From the NCBI RefSeq assembly GCF_026191635.1, contig NZ_JAKRRW010000006.1:62001-126000 (forward strand): a DNA stretch of 64,000 nucleotides. Direction: 5' to 3'. Within the stretch, counting starts at the first letter, position 1. Each line of letters begins with the position of its first letter. Below are positions 42,992 to 52,014 of the stretch, piece after piece. The stretch is from Photobacterium obscurum (GTDB lineage: Bacteria; Pseudomonadota; Gammaproteobacteria; Enterobacterales; Vibrionaceae). A program made the position numbers and the translations under genes. The notes beneath the pieces are model-generated. The model searched no databases. It saw only the letters and a list, made by a program, of their open reading frames with translations, and was not told where the DNA came from.

Positions 42992-43906
42992 TTATTGTTT
43001 AAGTTCTTCTTTAATGTTGGCACTCGTATCTATTTCAGCCAGAACGAAATCGATAAAAGCCCTGGCAGCTAATGTCAGGTTGGTTCGAGACTGGTATACC
43101 ATCCATCCCTGGCCGACAAAAGATTCAATATCATCAAAGAGTCTGATTAATTGACCGCTCTCGACATAGCGACTAGCAATTTGCTCGGGCATAAAAGCGA
43201 TTCCTCTTCCTAGCGAACAGGCTTTAGCGATCAAAGGCATACTGTTAATGATCAGGTTGCCGGAAACTTCCAAAAACTGAGGTTGCTTGCCGATAGGCAG
43301 CTGATCGAGGATGTGTCCGTCAGGAAAGCGGAATCGGATGACATTGTGTTTTTTCAGCTCGGCAAGATTTTTTGGTGCGCCGTGTTGCTCGATATATTCA
43401 GTACTGGCATAAAAACTAAGATGAGCTGAGACAAACGGTCGAGCTATTAGATTTGGTTCATCGATTTTTTCTCCAATCCTAAATGCCACATCAATATGGT
43501 TTTCAATCAAGTTCTTGTCTTCTGTACTGCTGATCACTTCAACAGTGAGCTTGGGGTGGCGATCCATAAACCGGAATATAGTACTGCCTACATCAAGTAG
43601 GTTAGGCAGTGGCAGTACCTGAATGCGTAGGTGACCGGAGATCTCTTGTCTTGGTGACGTGGCTTTCTGGATACCGAGCTCAAGCTGATTGAGAGTGGTT
43701 TTGGTGTTTTCATACAGGATACTGCCTGCTTCAGTCAGTAGCATTAAGCGATTTTGTCGGTGAAACAGCTGCAAGTTGAGCTCGTCCTCTAGGCCTTTCA
43801 AGCGGCGGCTGATGCTGGACTTGGGTTGATTGAGGATCTTGGATGCCTTGCTCATGCTGCCGGTTTCTACGATTTGATGGAATAGCTTGAGGTCTTCCGT
43901 TTTCAT
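42992..43906 (-). CDS. LysR-family regulator, divergent from efflux operon
   Basis: A 304-residue LysR regulator with N-terminal DNA-binding domain (LFHQIVETGSMSKASKILNQPKSSISRRLKGLEDEL) and an effector domain. It is divergent from the RND membrane-fusion gene with 134 bases between them, the usual position of a regulator of such a pump. Confidence 0.92.
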   Translation of the reverse strand: MKTEDLKLFHQIVETGSMSKASKILNQPKSSISRRLKGLEDELNLQLFHRQNRLMLLTEAGSILYENTKTTLNQLELGIQKATSPRQEISGHLRIQVLPLPNLLDVGSTIFRFMDRHPKLTVEVISSTEDKNLIENHIDVAFRIGEKIDEPNLIARPFVSAHLSFYASTEYIEQHGAPKNLAELKKHNVIRFRFPDGHILDQLPIGKQPQFLEVSGNLIINSMPLIAKACSLGRGIAFMPEQIASRYVESGQLIRLFDDIESFVGQGWMVYQSRTNLTLAARAFIDFVLAEIDTSANIKEELKQ

Positions 43907-44040
43907 GAGTTTTTACCTGAGTTGTACGTAGTACCACCATGTCCCGAAAAGCGGAACTGAGTGTCTTTAATTGTTTTGTATTTATGAACACTCTAGCACG
44001 ATAGAATTGCCAGAGAAATCACAAAAATGGAAAGACTTCT

Positions 44041-45132
44041 ATGAAATCGGCCTCTTTGAGCATTCTTGCTCTTTTTATATCAAGCACTGTCCTCACCGGG
44101 TGTGGGTTTGCTGAAAGTGCTGCTCCGCAGCAAGCAAAGGTGCGTCCGGTGAAGCTAATGACTATCGAAGATGTGTCCGGTCATCAGACTCGAATTTTCC
44201 CGGCGAAAGTCGCAGCAAACCAGCAGGCGGATTTGGCCTTTCGTATTAACGGTGAGCTGGTCAAGCTTGATTTGATTGAAGGTCAGAAAGTGAAAAAGGG
44301 CCAATTATTGGCTCAGCTGGATGATCGTGATGCTAAAAATGCGTTGATGGATGCCGAGGCTAATTATGAGCTGGCTGCTGTCGATTTTAAGCGTAAAGAA
44401 GAGATTTATAAACGAAAGCTGATCTCCAAAGCAGAATACGACACCGCCAAAGCAACATTGAAGTCAGCCAAAGCGGCTTTGGCGACAGCGCGTGATCAGC
44501 TTGATTATACTCGCCTGACAGCCCCGTTTTCTGGCATTGTCGCCAAGGTTGAGCGAGACAATCACCAGATGATCCAAGCCACTCAGGTAGTTCTGTCCCT
44601 TCAGGGCGCTCAGCTGTTAGATGTTGAAATTCAAGTGCCTGAGTCATTCTTGATGACGTTGAATAACAAGAAGCTGGATGAAGAGTACCAGCCTCTGGTT
44701 CGCTTCGGATCGCACGGTGCCCTCTATCCTGTGACCTATAAAGAGCATGCTAGTAAGGTCAGTCCTGGCACCCAGACCTATGAGGTGGTATTCAGCCTAA
44801 ATCGCCCGGAAAGTCTTAATGTATTGCCAGGAATGAGTGCCGAGCTGTTACTTGATATGTCGGTATTGAACCAAGAAACCGCACCGATGATTGCTGTATT
44901 GCCCCAGACAGCAATATTCAAGAGCGATGAAGAGCAGCAGACCAAAGTATGGCGCTACGATGCAGATACCCAAAAACTGGAGTCGGTTGAAGTGACATTG
45001 GGGCAGGTACGCGCACAGGGAATAGAAGTATTGTCGGGAATAAATAAAGGCGATCAAATTGTTGCTGTTGGTGCGAGTGTTTTGAAGCAGGACATGGATG
45101 TCAAACCTCTTCGTTGGGAGCGGGGTGTGTAA
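44041..45132 (+). CDS. RND efflux membrane-fusion lipoprotein
   Basis: A 363-residue periplasmic adaptor. The lipobox LTGC in the signal peptide (SILALFISSTVLTGC) predicts attachment to the inner membrane by a lipid. Lipoyl-like half-motifs (ADLAFRINGELVKLDLIEGQ; TAPFSGIVAKVERDN), a coiled-coil hairpin (ANYELAAVDFKRKEEIYK) and a beta-barrel domain follow in the usual order. Three bases before the RND pump gene. It links the pump to an outer-membrane channel encoded elsewhere. Confidence 0.93.
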   Translation: MKSASLSILALFISSTVLTGCGFAESAAPQQAKVRPVKLMTIEDVSGHQTRIFPAKVAANQQADLAFRINGELVKLDLIEGQKVKKGQLLAQLDDRDAKNALMDAEANYELAAVDFKRKEEIYKRKLISKAEYDTAKATLKSAKAALATARDQLDYTRLTAPFSGIVAKVERDNHQMIQATQVVLSLQGAQLLDVEIQVPESFLMTLNNKKLDEEYQPLVRFGSHGALYPVTYKEHASKVSPGTQTYEVVFSLNRPESLNVLPGMSAELLLDMSVLNQETAPMIAVLPQTAIFKSDEEQQTKVWRYDADTQKLESVEVTLGQVRAQGIEVLSGINKGDQIVAVGASVLKQDMDVKPLRWERGV

Positions 45133-45135
45133 TCC

Positions 45136-48100
45136 ATGAATGTAGCTCATTATAGTATTAAAAACAAAGTTATCAGCTGGATGTTTGTTCTGCTGATGCT
45201 GATCGGCGGGGCCGTTTCATTTACCGGTTTGGGTCAGCTTGAATTTCCAGAGTTTACTCTGAAAAGTGCACTGGTCATTACGCCATATCCTGGGGCGTCA
45301 CCGGAACAGGTGGAAGAAGAAGTGACTCTGCCGCTGGAAGATGCCATTCAGCAGATGCAGCAGGTAAAGCACATTACATCGATAAACAGTGCCGGTTTGT
45401 CACAAATCGAAGTAGAGATGCAGGAGCGTTACGATGTTACCATGCTACCGCAGATCTGGGATGAGTTGCGCCGTAAGGTAAACGATGCCGTTGTAGAGCT
45501 GCCCCCGGGCGTTGTTCCCCCAATGGTCATTGATGACTATTCAGATGTGTTCGGCATTCTGATGAATATCAAAGGCGAAGGTTACAGTTACCGAGAACTA
45601 GAAAACTATGCCGACTTTTTGCGCCGAGAACTGGTATTGATCGACGGTGTAAAAAAAGTCTCTGTAGTCGGTGCTCCCCAAGAGCAGGTGGTGGTTGAAA
45701 TCAGCCAGCAGAAATTAGCGGCTCTGGGGTTGGATCAGAATTACATCTACGGCCTTATTCAGACCCAAAACGTCGTTTCAAACGCGGGTAAAATCCGTGT
45801 GGGTGATGGTCGTATCCGGATCCACCCGACGGGCGAATTTTTTGACGTGAAAGAGATGGAACGTCTGTTGGTTAGCCCCCCGGGTAACGGTGATCTGGTT
45901 TACTTGGGTGATATTGCTAAGGTCTACAAAACCGTAACGGAAACACCAGATTTGCTGTATCACAACATGGGCGAAAGGGCGCTGTCGTTAGGTATTTCGT
46001 TTAGCACTGGAGTCAATGTCGTCGATGTCTCTAAGGCGATATCAGATAAAATCGACCAACTTGAAACCCGCCTTCCTATGGGGATGGTGATTAATACCGT
46101 CTATGACCAAGGTGCTGTGGTGGATGTTTCGGTAACCGGGTTTCTTATCAACCTTGCCGAGTCTGTAACTATAGTAATTGTGATCCTTTTGGTCTTTATG
46201 GGATTGCGTTCAGGCTTGTTGATGGGAGCTGTGTTGTTGCTGACTATTTTGGGCACTTTTATTGTAATGAATGTGCTGGGTATACAGTTGCAGATCATCT
46301 CTCTGGGCGCATTGATCATTGCACTCGGGATGCTGGTTGATAATGCCATTGTGGTGACCGAAGGCATTTTGATCGGGATCCAGCGTGGTCAAAGCCGGTT
46401 TGAAGCCGCAGGCGAGGTGGTCAAACAGACACAGTGGCCTCTGCTCGGGGCAACGATTATTGCCATTATCGCGTTTGCCCCAATAGGTCTATCGCAAGAT
46501 GCGACAGGTGAGTTCTGTGCATCACTATTTAAAGTTTTGCTGATTTCACTCTTTATCAGCTGGGTCACCGCTATCACCATTACGCCGTTTTTCTGCCATT
46601 TGTTGTTTAAAGACGGTGAAGTCAACGATGAGCCGCAGGAGCTGTATAAAGGTTGGTTCTTTACCGCTTATCGCAGCATTCTGACTTTTGCGATGCGTTT
46701 CAGAGTGCTAACGATCGCGACTGTGGTTGCGATGCTGGTGGCTGCGTTGCTTGGTATGGGCTACGTAAAGAATGTTTTCTTTCCGCCGTCCAATACACCA
46801 ATTTTCTTTGTTGATATCTGGATGCAGGAAGGAACAGATACGCGTGGCACCGAAGCGTTTGTCAGCAAATTAGAAAATGAGCTGATGGCTTATGATCAGC
46901 AGCATCAGATGGGGCTGAAGAATCTGACTTCAGTGGTTGGTCAGGGATCGCAGCGTTTTGTCCTGCCTTATACGCCGGAGAAGGGTTATGCAGCCTATGC
47001 ACAGCTAATCATTGAGATGACGGATAAGGAAGCGCAGGCTAAAGCCATGCCAGGGCTGACAGCGCATCTGAAAGAAAATTATCCTCAAGCCCAATTTCGG
47101 GTCAAGATGCTGGAAAATGGGCCGACACCGGCTGCGAAAATTGAAGCCCGTTTTTATGGTGAAGATCCGGCAGTACTGCGCCAGTTAGCCGCCCAGGCGG
47201 AAAAGATCATGAGAGATGAACCCGCGATAGCTAACATTCGTCATGACTGGCGCAATCAGGTATCAGTTGTTCGCCCACAGCTTAATCCGGCTCAAGCAAG
47301 GGAAGTGGGGATCAGCAAGCAAGATCTCGACAATGCAATGTTGATTAATTTCAGTGGCAAAGCAGTAGGAACCTACCGTGAACAAAGCCACCTGATGCCG
47401 ATTGTTGCCCGTGCGCCAGTGCAGGAGCGACTGGATGCGGATAGTTTGCTAAAACTTCAGGTATGGAGTGCGGAGAACAATACGTTTGTACCAGTAACTC
47501 AATTGGTCAACGATTTTACTACCGAGTGGGAAAACCCCCTCATTATGCGCCGTGACCGCAAGCGTATTATTTCAGTTTTGGCCGATCCGGCATTGGGCAG
47601 TGGTGAAACCTCCGACTCGGCTCTGCGCAAGATCCGCAGTGACATTGAAGCTATTGCATTACCGGAAGGCTATGAACTGGAGTGGGGCGGAGAGTATGAA
47701 ACCTCTCGTGATGCCCAGGCAAGTATTGTTAGCTCGTTGCCGATGGGCTATCTGGCAATGTTCCTGATAACCGTGGTGCTGTTTAACTCGGTGAGAAAAC
47801 CGCTGGTTATCTGGTTCAATGTGCCGCTAGCAATGATTGGTATTACTTCTGGCTTGTTATTATTTGATGCCCCACTTAGCTTTATGGCTATTTTGGGAAT
47901 GTTGAGCCTAAGCGGAATGATTATCAAAAATGGTATTGTACTCGTTGATCAGATCAACATCGAGTTAGCAGCAGGCAAGACGATGTATGCGGCAGTATTT
48001 GACTCTTCGGTGAGCCGAGTTCGCCCGGTGTGTATGGCTGCAAGCACGACTATGTTGGGAATGATCCCGTTGTTTTTCAATCCCTTCTTTACCGCAATGG

Positions 48101-48237
48101 CTGTAACCATCGTTTTTGGGTTGGGTTTTGCGACCATACTGACATTAGTGGTGTTACCGGTAAGCTATGCAATGATCTTCCGTATCCCTAATAGGCAATC
48201 ACCAAATATTAGTACACAGTTAGTTTCTGAGTGCTAA
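45136..48237 (+). CDS. RND-type multidrug efflux pump
   Basis: A 1033-residue inner-membrane proton-driven pump with twelve helices and two large periplasmic loops, slightly shorter than AcrB. Helix IV reads LIIALGMLVDNAIVVTEG: the proton-relay region has Asp-Asn where AcrB has Asp-Asp. The substrate range cannot be told. It forms an operon with the adaptor; a 56-residue membrane protein follows after a hairpin. Confidence 0.94.
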   Translation: MNVAHYSIKNKVISWMFVLLMLIGGAVSFTGLGQLEFPEFTLKSALVITPYPGASPEQVEEEVTLPLEDAIQQMQQVKHITSINSAGLSQIEVEMQERYDVTMLPQIWDELRRKVNDAVVELPPGVVPPMVIDDYSDVFGILMNIKGEGYSYRELENYADFLRRELVLIDGVKKVSVVGAPQEQVVVEISQQKLAALGLDQNYIYGLIQTQNVVSNAGKIRVGDGRIRIHPTGEFFDVKEMERLLVSPPGNGDLVYLGDIAKVYKTVTETPDLLYHNMGERALSLGISFSTGVNVVDVSKAISDKIDQLETRLPMGMVINTVYDQGAVVDVSVTGFLINLAESVTIVIVILLVFMGLRSGLLMGAVLLLTILGTFIVMNVLGIQLQIISLGALIIALGMLVDNAIVVTEGILIGIQRGQSRFEAAGEVVKQTQWPLLGATIIAIIAFAPIGLSQDATGEFCASLFKVLLISLFISWVTAITITPFFCHLLFKDGEVNDEPQELYKGWFFTAYRSILTFAMRFRVLTIATVVAMLVAALLGMGYVKNVFFPPSNTPIFFVDIWMQEGTDTRGTEAFVSKLENELMAYDQQHQMGLKNLTSVVGQGSQRFVLPYTPEKGYAAYAQLIIEMTDKEAQAKAMPGLTAHLKENYPQAQFRVKMLENGPTPAAKIEARFYGEDPAVLRQLAAQAEKIMRDEPAIANIRHDWRNQVSVVRPQLNPAQAREVGISKQDLDNAMLINFSGKAVGTYREQSHLMPIVARAPVQERLDADSLLKLQVWSAENNTFVPVTQLVNDFTTEWENPLIMRRDRKRIISVLADPALGSGETSDSALRKIRSDIEAIALPEGYELEWGGEYETSRDAQASIVSSLPMGYLAMFLITVVLFNSVRKPLVIWFNVPLAMIGITSGLLLFDAPLSFMAILGMLSLSGMIIKNGIVLVDQINIELAAGKTMYAAVFDSSVSRVRPVCMAASTTMLGMIPLFFNPFFTAMAVTIVFGLGFATILTLVVLPVSYAMIFRIPNRQSPNISTQLVSEC

Positions 48238-48243
48238 TTAATG

Positions 48244-48262
48244 AGAGGGGCACTGCCCCTCC
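48244..48262 (+). terminator. Hairpin after the RND pump gene
   Basis: Stem gaggggc/gcccctc (48245-48251 and 48255-48261) with an act loop, six bases past the pump stop. There is no long U-run, so termination may be partial. Confidence 0.55.
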
Positions 48263-48291
48263 TATAAGTTTTATAACCGAGGGAAAGATAC

Positions 48292-48462
48292 GTGAAGCAA
48301 GTTGTTGTTAATATTGCATTTCGCATTACCGTTTTTACCTTAGTATTTATTATTCCGACTATTGTTGGTCTTTGGTTGTCAGGAATATTGGAACCATATT
48401 TGCTTAATGATATCCCACAGGATGGAATAACCATAACTACGCCAAAAATAACCCCGAATTAG
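48292..48462 (+). CDS. Small membrane protein downstream of RND pump
   Basis: A 56-residue reading frame from GTG 48292 to TAG 48460-48462, with gaggga eight bases upstream. One hydrophobic segment (ITVFTLVFIIPTIVGLWLSG) predicts a single membrane span followed by a short polar tail (LNDIPQDGITITTPKITPN). Position suggests a possible small accessory subunit of the pump, as AcrZ is for AcrB, but there is no sequence similarity that I can claim. Confidence 0.55.
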   Translation: MKQVVVNIAFRITVFTLVFIIPTIVGLWLSGILEPYLLNDIPQDGITITTPKITPN

Positions 48463-48836
48463 GTTGCTTTTAATTGCGTAATGTTAATGTTTTTCCTGCT
48501 GATTAACGTCAGTTAACTTTTATATACATTTTCAAGTCTTTATGGTTTGCCACTCAATGGTATATTCGCGTTACTTTAAAGATTAATAATATCAATGATT
48601 TATTTGTTGTGCTTTGGGGTTGGTTCCGCTTGGTAAGTTTGTTTTTTATCTTTGCTGATTGATTTGTTGGCTTGGGGTTACTTTTAAATTGGGTCGAGCT
48701 TGACCGGACTTTAAATTGAAATAAAGTTATAGTTTAATTTGAACTGTTGGTATTCAGCATTGGTTCAATATATAAAAGGTATTCTTGTTATCAAGGTTTC
48801 ATGAGAAACCGCTGCTAATTGTTATTGCTGTTTTTT

Positions 48837-48864
48837 GCTGAGCAAGTTGCTCAGCTTTTTTTTG
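48837..48864 (+). terminator. Orphan intrinsic terminator 1
   Basis: Near-perfect stem gctgagca/tgctcagc followed by a run of nine T. No gene ends within 370 bases upstream on this strand. Confidence 0.85.
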
Positions 48865-49044
48865 CCTGTAATTAATATATATAAACATATGGTAGAGGTG
48901 AATTTAATAACAATATTTCAAAGTGATGAATAGAATTTCCTTATCCTCGTATTGATTAAGTATCGTTTGTTTTTATTCGCGAACAGTTTAAAGGTGAGGG
49001 GAATTTGTTTCGCAAAGTATGGCAACATTGCTGTCAGCACGTAG

Positions 49045-49076
49045 AAGGAGCTAGCCATCAGGCTAACTCCTTTTTT
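49045..49076 (+). terminator. Orphan intrinsic terminator 2
   Basis: Stem aaggagctagcc/ggctaactcctt with one mismatch, a 4-base loop and a following T-run. The A-run on the other side could also let it serve the convergent oxidoreductase gene that ends at 49087. Confidence 0.75.
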
Positions 49077-49086
49077 CGTTATACTC

Positions 49087-50130
49087 TTAAACTAAGCTGG
49101 TTAGCATCTCATCCGAATAGCTGACCAGTTCCGCCCCTTCACGCACTTTGGCGACATAATCCGGGTTTGCGATGAAAGGTCGGCCTATTGCAATCAAGTC
49201 AAATTTATCTTCGGCAATTGCTGAGCTTGCGGTTTCAGCGGTGTAGCTACCCACACCGACTAGCGTCTTGCTGTAATTCGCCCGTACATAGCTTGATGCC
49301 TTGCCGCCGAGGTAGTCAAACTCCATGCTGTCGTCAAAAATACCAATGTGCAGGAAGGCCAGGTCGCGGTGTTCAAGTTCAGCTAATAGGAAGTCAAAGA
49401 CGTCACGGTCACGGTTATCGCCAGCTATATTAAAATAGGCGCCGGGACTGACCCGAAGTGCCGTTCTTTCATTGCCGATACGTTCAGCAACAGCATCAAC
49501 CACAGCCAGTGCAAAGCGTGACATGTTCTCGGCGCTGCCGCCGTATTCATCGCTGCGGCGGTTACTGTCATGATGCAAGAACTGGTCGATCAGGTAACCG
49601 TTCGCACCATGGATCTCGACGCCGTCAAATCCGGCATCGATCGCATTGCTGGCGGCCTGCGCATAGTCTTTCACAAGTAGGGCAATATCATCGTGGGTGA
49701 CCGCTTTCGGAACCTGATAGGTTAATTCTCGCATTCGCGGTACAGTGCCTTCCACAGCAACAGCTGATGGCGCCAACACATCGCCACCACCAAAGAAATG
49801 AGGGTGGGCAACACGCCCGGTGTGCCACAGTTGAGCAAAAATCTTACCACCATTGTGATGGACAGCATCGGTCACTTTGCGCCAGCCTGCAATTTGTTCC
49901 GGTGTGAATAATCCCGGAGTGTTTGGGTAACCTTGGCCATCGGGACGGATGATAACCGCTTCTGAAATGATCAAACCTGCTTCGGCACGACGACCATAAT
50001 ATTCCGCCATCGCCTGGGTTGGAACGAGAGCGTCGTCGGCCATGCACCGGGTCAGCGGTGCCATCAAGATACGATTGCTAAGGGTAATCGTGCTATTCAG
50101 AGCATAAGGTTGAAACAGATTATCAGTCAT
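49087..50130 (-). CDS. Old Yellow Enzyme family flavin oxidoreductase (NemA-like)
   Basis: A 347-residue FMN enzyme that reduces activated alkenes such as N-ethylmaleimide, enones or nitro esters with NADPH. TIM-barrel with N-terminal QPYALNSTITLSNRILMAPL, substrate-binding VEIHGANGYLIDQFLHHDSN split as usual, and IAIGRPFIANPDY. Start 50130 (MTDNLFQPY) has aaaggacatc upstream. The open frame extends 19 codons further, but that part is a translation of the operators. Divergent from a TetR gene. Confidence 0.93.
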   Translation of the reverse strand: MTDNLFQPYALNSTITLSNRILMAPLTRCMADDALVPTQAMAEYYGRRAEAGLIISEAVIIRPDGQGYPNTPGLFTPEQIAGWRKVTDAVHHNGGKIFAQLWHTGRVAHPHFFGGGDVLAPSAVAVEGTVPRMRELTYQVPKAVTHDDIALLVKDYAQAASNAIDAGFDGVEIHGANGYLIDQFLHHDSNRRSDEYGGSAENMSRFALAVVDAVAERIGNERTALRVSPGAYFNIAGDNRDRDVFDFLLAELEHRDLAFLHIGIFDDSMEFDYLGGKASSYVRANYSKTLVGVGSYTAETASSAIAEDKFDLIAIGRPFIANPDYVAKVREGAELVSYSDEMLTSLV

Positions 50131-50143
50131 AACGATGTCCTTT

Positions 50144-50161
50144 CTTGAATGTTCATTCAAG
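50144..50161. promoter_or_regulatory. TetR operator A of the oxidoreductase gene
   Basis: Palindrome cttgaatg-tt-cattcaag, 14 bases upstream of the oxidoreductase start. Related copies at 50171 and 50194. Confidence 0.72.
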
Positions 50162-50170
50162 ATGCCTTTT

Positions 50171-50188
50171 CTTGAGTGATCATTCAAG
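50171..50188. promoter_or_regulatory. TetR operator B
   Basis: cttgagtg-at-cattcaag, one half-site mismatch, 27 bases from operator A. Confidence 0.7.
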
Positions 50189-50193
50189 TGTTA

Positions 50194-50213
50194 TTTTGAA
50201 CAAACATTCAAAA
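50194..50213. promoter_or_regulatory. TetR operator C (weaker)
   Basis: Arms ttttgaac and attcaaaa around aaac; less perfect than A and B but evenly spaced with them. Confidence 0.5.
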
Positions 50214-50261
50214 GTAAGTACACTCAAGGTGAGATAAAGCTGAATAGTATGAAAACCATCA

Positions 50262-50843
50262 ATGAGAAATGCAGAATTTGATAAAGAAAAAGTGCTGAGA
50301 TCGGCCATGATCGCCTTTATGCATAAAGGTTATGGCAAGACCAGTATGCAAGATCTGACCAAAGCGACAGGCCTACACCCCGGCTCGATCTATTGTGCTT
50401 TCGGTAATAAGCGTGGTCTGCTGCTGGCTGCTTTAGAGCAATATCGGCAAGATCGCGGTGTTGAATTTGAACGCTTTTTTTCAGATAGCCAACCGGTATT
50501 GGTACAGCTTAAAAATTACTTGAACGATATCGTCCAACAATGCCTAAGCTGTGATGCGTCCCAATCTTGCCTTTTGACAAAAGCGCTTAATGAAATGGCC
50601 GAGCAGGATGAGGAAATTCAGGAAATTATTTCTGCAAATTTAGCCAATTGGCAGCAAGCGTTAACCGATAAGTTCGAGCAGGCGAAATCTTCGGGAGAAC
50701 TGTTAACACAGAGAGATAGCGACCATTTAGCGCGCTACTTTGTGATGGGGATATATGGCCTGAGGACGTTTGCGCATACTCACCCGAAAGAAGATGTACT
50801 TCAGCAGTTAGCTGATCAACTGTACCAAGATGTTTGCGCTTGA
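50262..50843 (+). CDS. TetR-family regulator of the oxidoreductase
   Basis: A 193-residue regulator. N-terminal helix-turn-helix TSMQDLTKATGLHPGSIYCAFGNKRGLL is typical of the NemR-like TetR subgroup. Several cysteines in the sensor domain (QQCLSCDASQSCLL) could react with electrophiles, which would fit control of an Old Yellow Enzyme; this is inference. Three related palindromes lie between it and the divergent oxidoreductase. Confidence 0.9.
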   Translation: MRNAEFDKEKVLRSAMIAFMHKGYGKTSMQDLTKATGLHPGSIYCAFGNKRGLLLAALEQYRQDRGVEFERFFSDSQPVLVQLKNYLNDIVQQCLSCDASQSCLLTKALNEMAEQDEEIQEIISANLANWQQALTDKFEQAKSSGELLTQRDSDHLARYFVMGIYGLRTFAHTHPKEDVLQQLADQLYQDVCA

Positions 50844-50962
50844 TCTTCGTTAATTCGAAAACCGAATTTCCGTTTTGGGCTGTTGATTAGGCTCAGCAAA
50901 ACCAATTGCTGCTTGTCTCCTGAATGCATTACTAATTTCTCTGACTTAACATTGAGAGCTTC

Positions 50963-51583
50963 ATGGATCCTTCTGTTTTAATAATTTTTATCCCCACTTT
51001 CTTTGCAGTCTCAGCGACGCCGGGGCTTTGTATGACACTGGCGATGACCCTAGGGATGACCATTGGTGTTCGCCGAAGTTTGTGGATGATGGCTGGTGAG
51101 TTAGTCGGTGTCGCGCTAGTGTCTGTTTCGGCGCTGGTTGGCGTAGCGACTATTCTGTTGGCCCGTCCCAATCTGTTTTTGGCGTTAAAATACCTAGGCG
51201 GTGCTTACTTGCTTTATCTGGGGATTCAGATGTGGCGCTCTCGTGGGAAAATGGCTATTCCGACTGATCTTGAGAGTCAGGTAAAAGTTACGCCAATTGC
51301 GTTGGCTACTCAGGGGTTTGTTACCGCGATTGCCAACCCGAAAGCGTGGGCCTTTATGATTTCACTGTTGCCGCCATTTATTGATGCGAGTATGCCGCTG
51401 CGCCCGCAGGCCACTATTTTGATCGCTGTGATCCTGTGTTTTGAGCTGATTTGTATGTTGCTGTATGCCGCTGGGGGGAGGACTTTGCGTAGATTGTTGC
51501 AACAACGCGGTAATGTGATGCTGATGAATCGGATAGCCGGAAGCCTAATGATGGGAGTCAGCTTGTGGTTGGTTTTGGGGTAG
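50963..51583 (+). CDS. LysE/RhtB-family exporter
   Basis: A 206-residue membrane protein with about six helices. N-terminal FIPTFFAVSATPGLCMTLAM and the GGAYLLYLGIQMWRS stretch are family signatures. It exports amino acids or similar small metabolites; the exact substrate is unknown. Downstream of the TetR gene on the same strand with a 119-base gap. Confidence 0.9.
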   Translation: MDPSVLIIFIPTFFAVSATPGLCMTLAMTLGMTIGVRRSLWMMAGELVGVALVSVSALVGVATILLARPNLFLALKYLGGAYLLYLGIQMWRSRGKMAIPTDLESQVKVTPIALATQGFVTAIANPKAWAFMISLLPPFIDASMPLRPQATILIAVILCFELICMLLYAAGGRTLRRLLQQRGNVMLMNRIAGSLMMGVSLWLVLG

Positions 51584-51744
51584 TCATCAAAGCTGATAAC
51601 TAGCGAGGTCAGTTAATGCCCAATACACAGCTTAATGTCTCACCAGGCTTCCCATCATTCTTAAGCCCTTTGATTCACCTGTTAAATGTGGCCGCTGTAT
51701 CTTGCTGCGTTGGTGAATAGAAGGCGCTTAAGCTTATTTTATAT

Positions 51745-51945
51745 CTAGTTGATTAATCTTGTTTTTACGGTTTTTATGAAAAAATAGTCTAGCACAGGAT
51801 TAATGTCTTCTATTATTGTTAGTGTGATCAGCGTATAGCTTTCAACGTAATAGTATTGCCCGTCATGTTTCACTGGAATAATATCACCCCAAGAAAGCGC
51901 TTTCTTGGGAGGGGAATCCAAGCAGTTTTTATAAGAATGTCCCAA
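51745..51945 (-). CDS. Doubtful small reading frame
   Basis: A 66-codon frame between LysE and the sugar locus. It overlaps the palindrome at 51888, and no good ribosome site is seen. The part from PVKHDGQYYYVESYTL onwards looks protein-like, so it may be a real small protein or a remnant. No family recognised. Confidence 0.25.
   Translation of the reverse strand: MGHSYKNCLDSPPKKALSWGDIIPVKHDGQYYYVESYTLITLTIIEDINPVLDYFFIKTVKTRLIN
51888..51909. promoter_or_regulatory. LacI-type operator 1 (perfect palindrome)
   Basis: Perfect 22-base palindrome with half-site cccaagaaagc and its complement gctttcttggg. The central AAGCGCTT is typical of LacI/GalR-family sugar regulators. It lies 106 bases before the binding-protein gene; a second copy is 57 bases downstream. 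Confidence 0.8.
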
Positions 51946-51965
51946 TAAATTGCTGCTTAAAGGTT

Positions 51966-51981
51966 AAGAAAGCGCTTTCTT
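51966..51981. promoter_or_regulatory. LacI-type operator 2
   Basis: Perfect 16-base palindrome AAGAAAGCGCTTTCTT, 34 bases before the start of the binding-protein gene. Spacing from operator 1 (78 bases centre to centre) would allow looping. Confidence 0.85.
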
Positions 51982-52014
51982 TTCTAATAACTCCTAAATG
52001 TGAAGGAATATGTG

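Larger units (their letters stand above)
48463..49086. other. Gene-poor A/T-rich stretch with two terminators
   Basis: No convincing reading frame in about 620 bases. Two clear plus-strand intrinsic terminators (48837-48864 and 49045-49076) stand without genes directly upstream, so small RNA genes may be present. Upstream sequence is A/T-rich with no unambiguous promoter. Confidence 0.6.

Noticed and set aside
48234..48434. 66-codon minus-strand frame after the RND pump
   Set aside because: Opposite a plus-strand frame with a good ribosome site and membrane span; the minus protein has no features.
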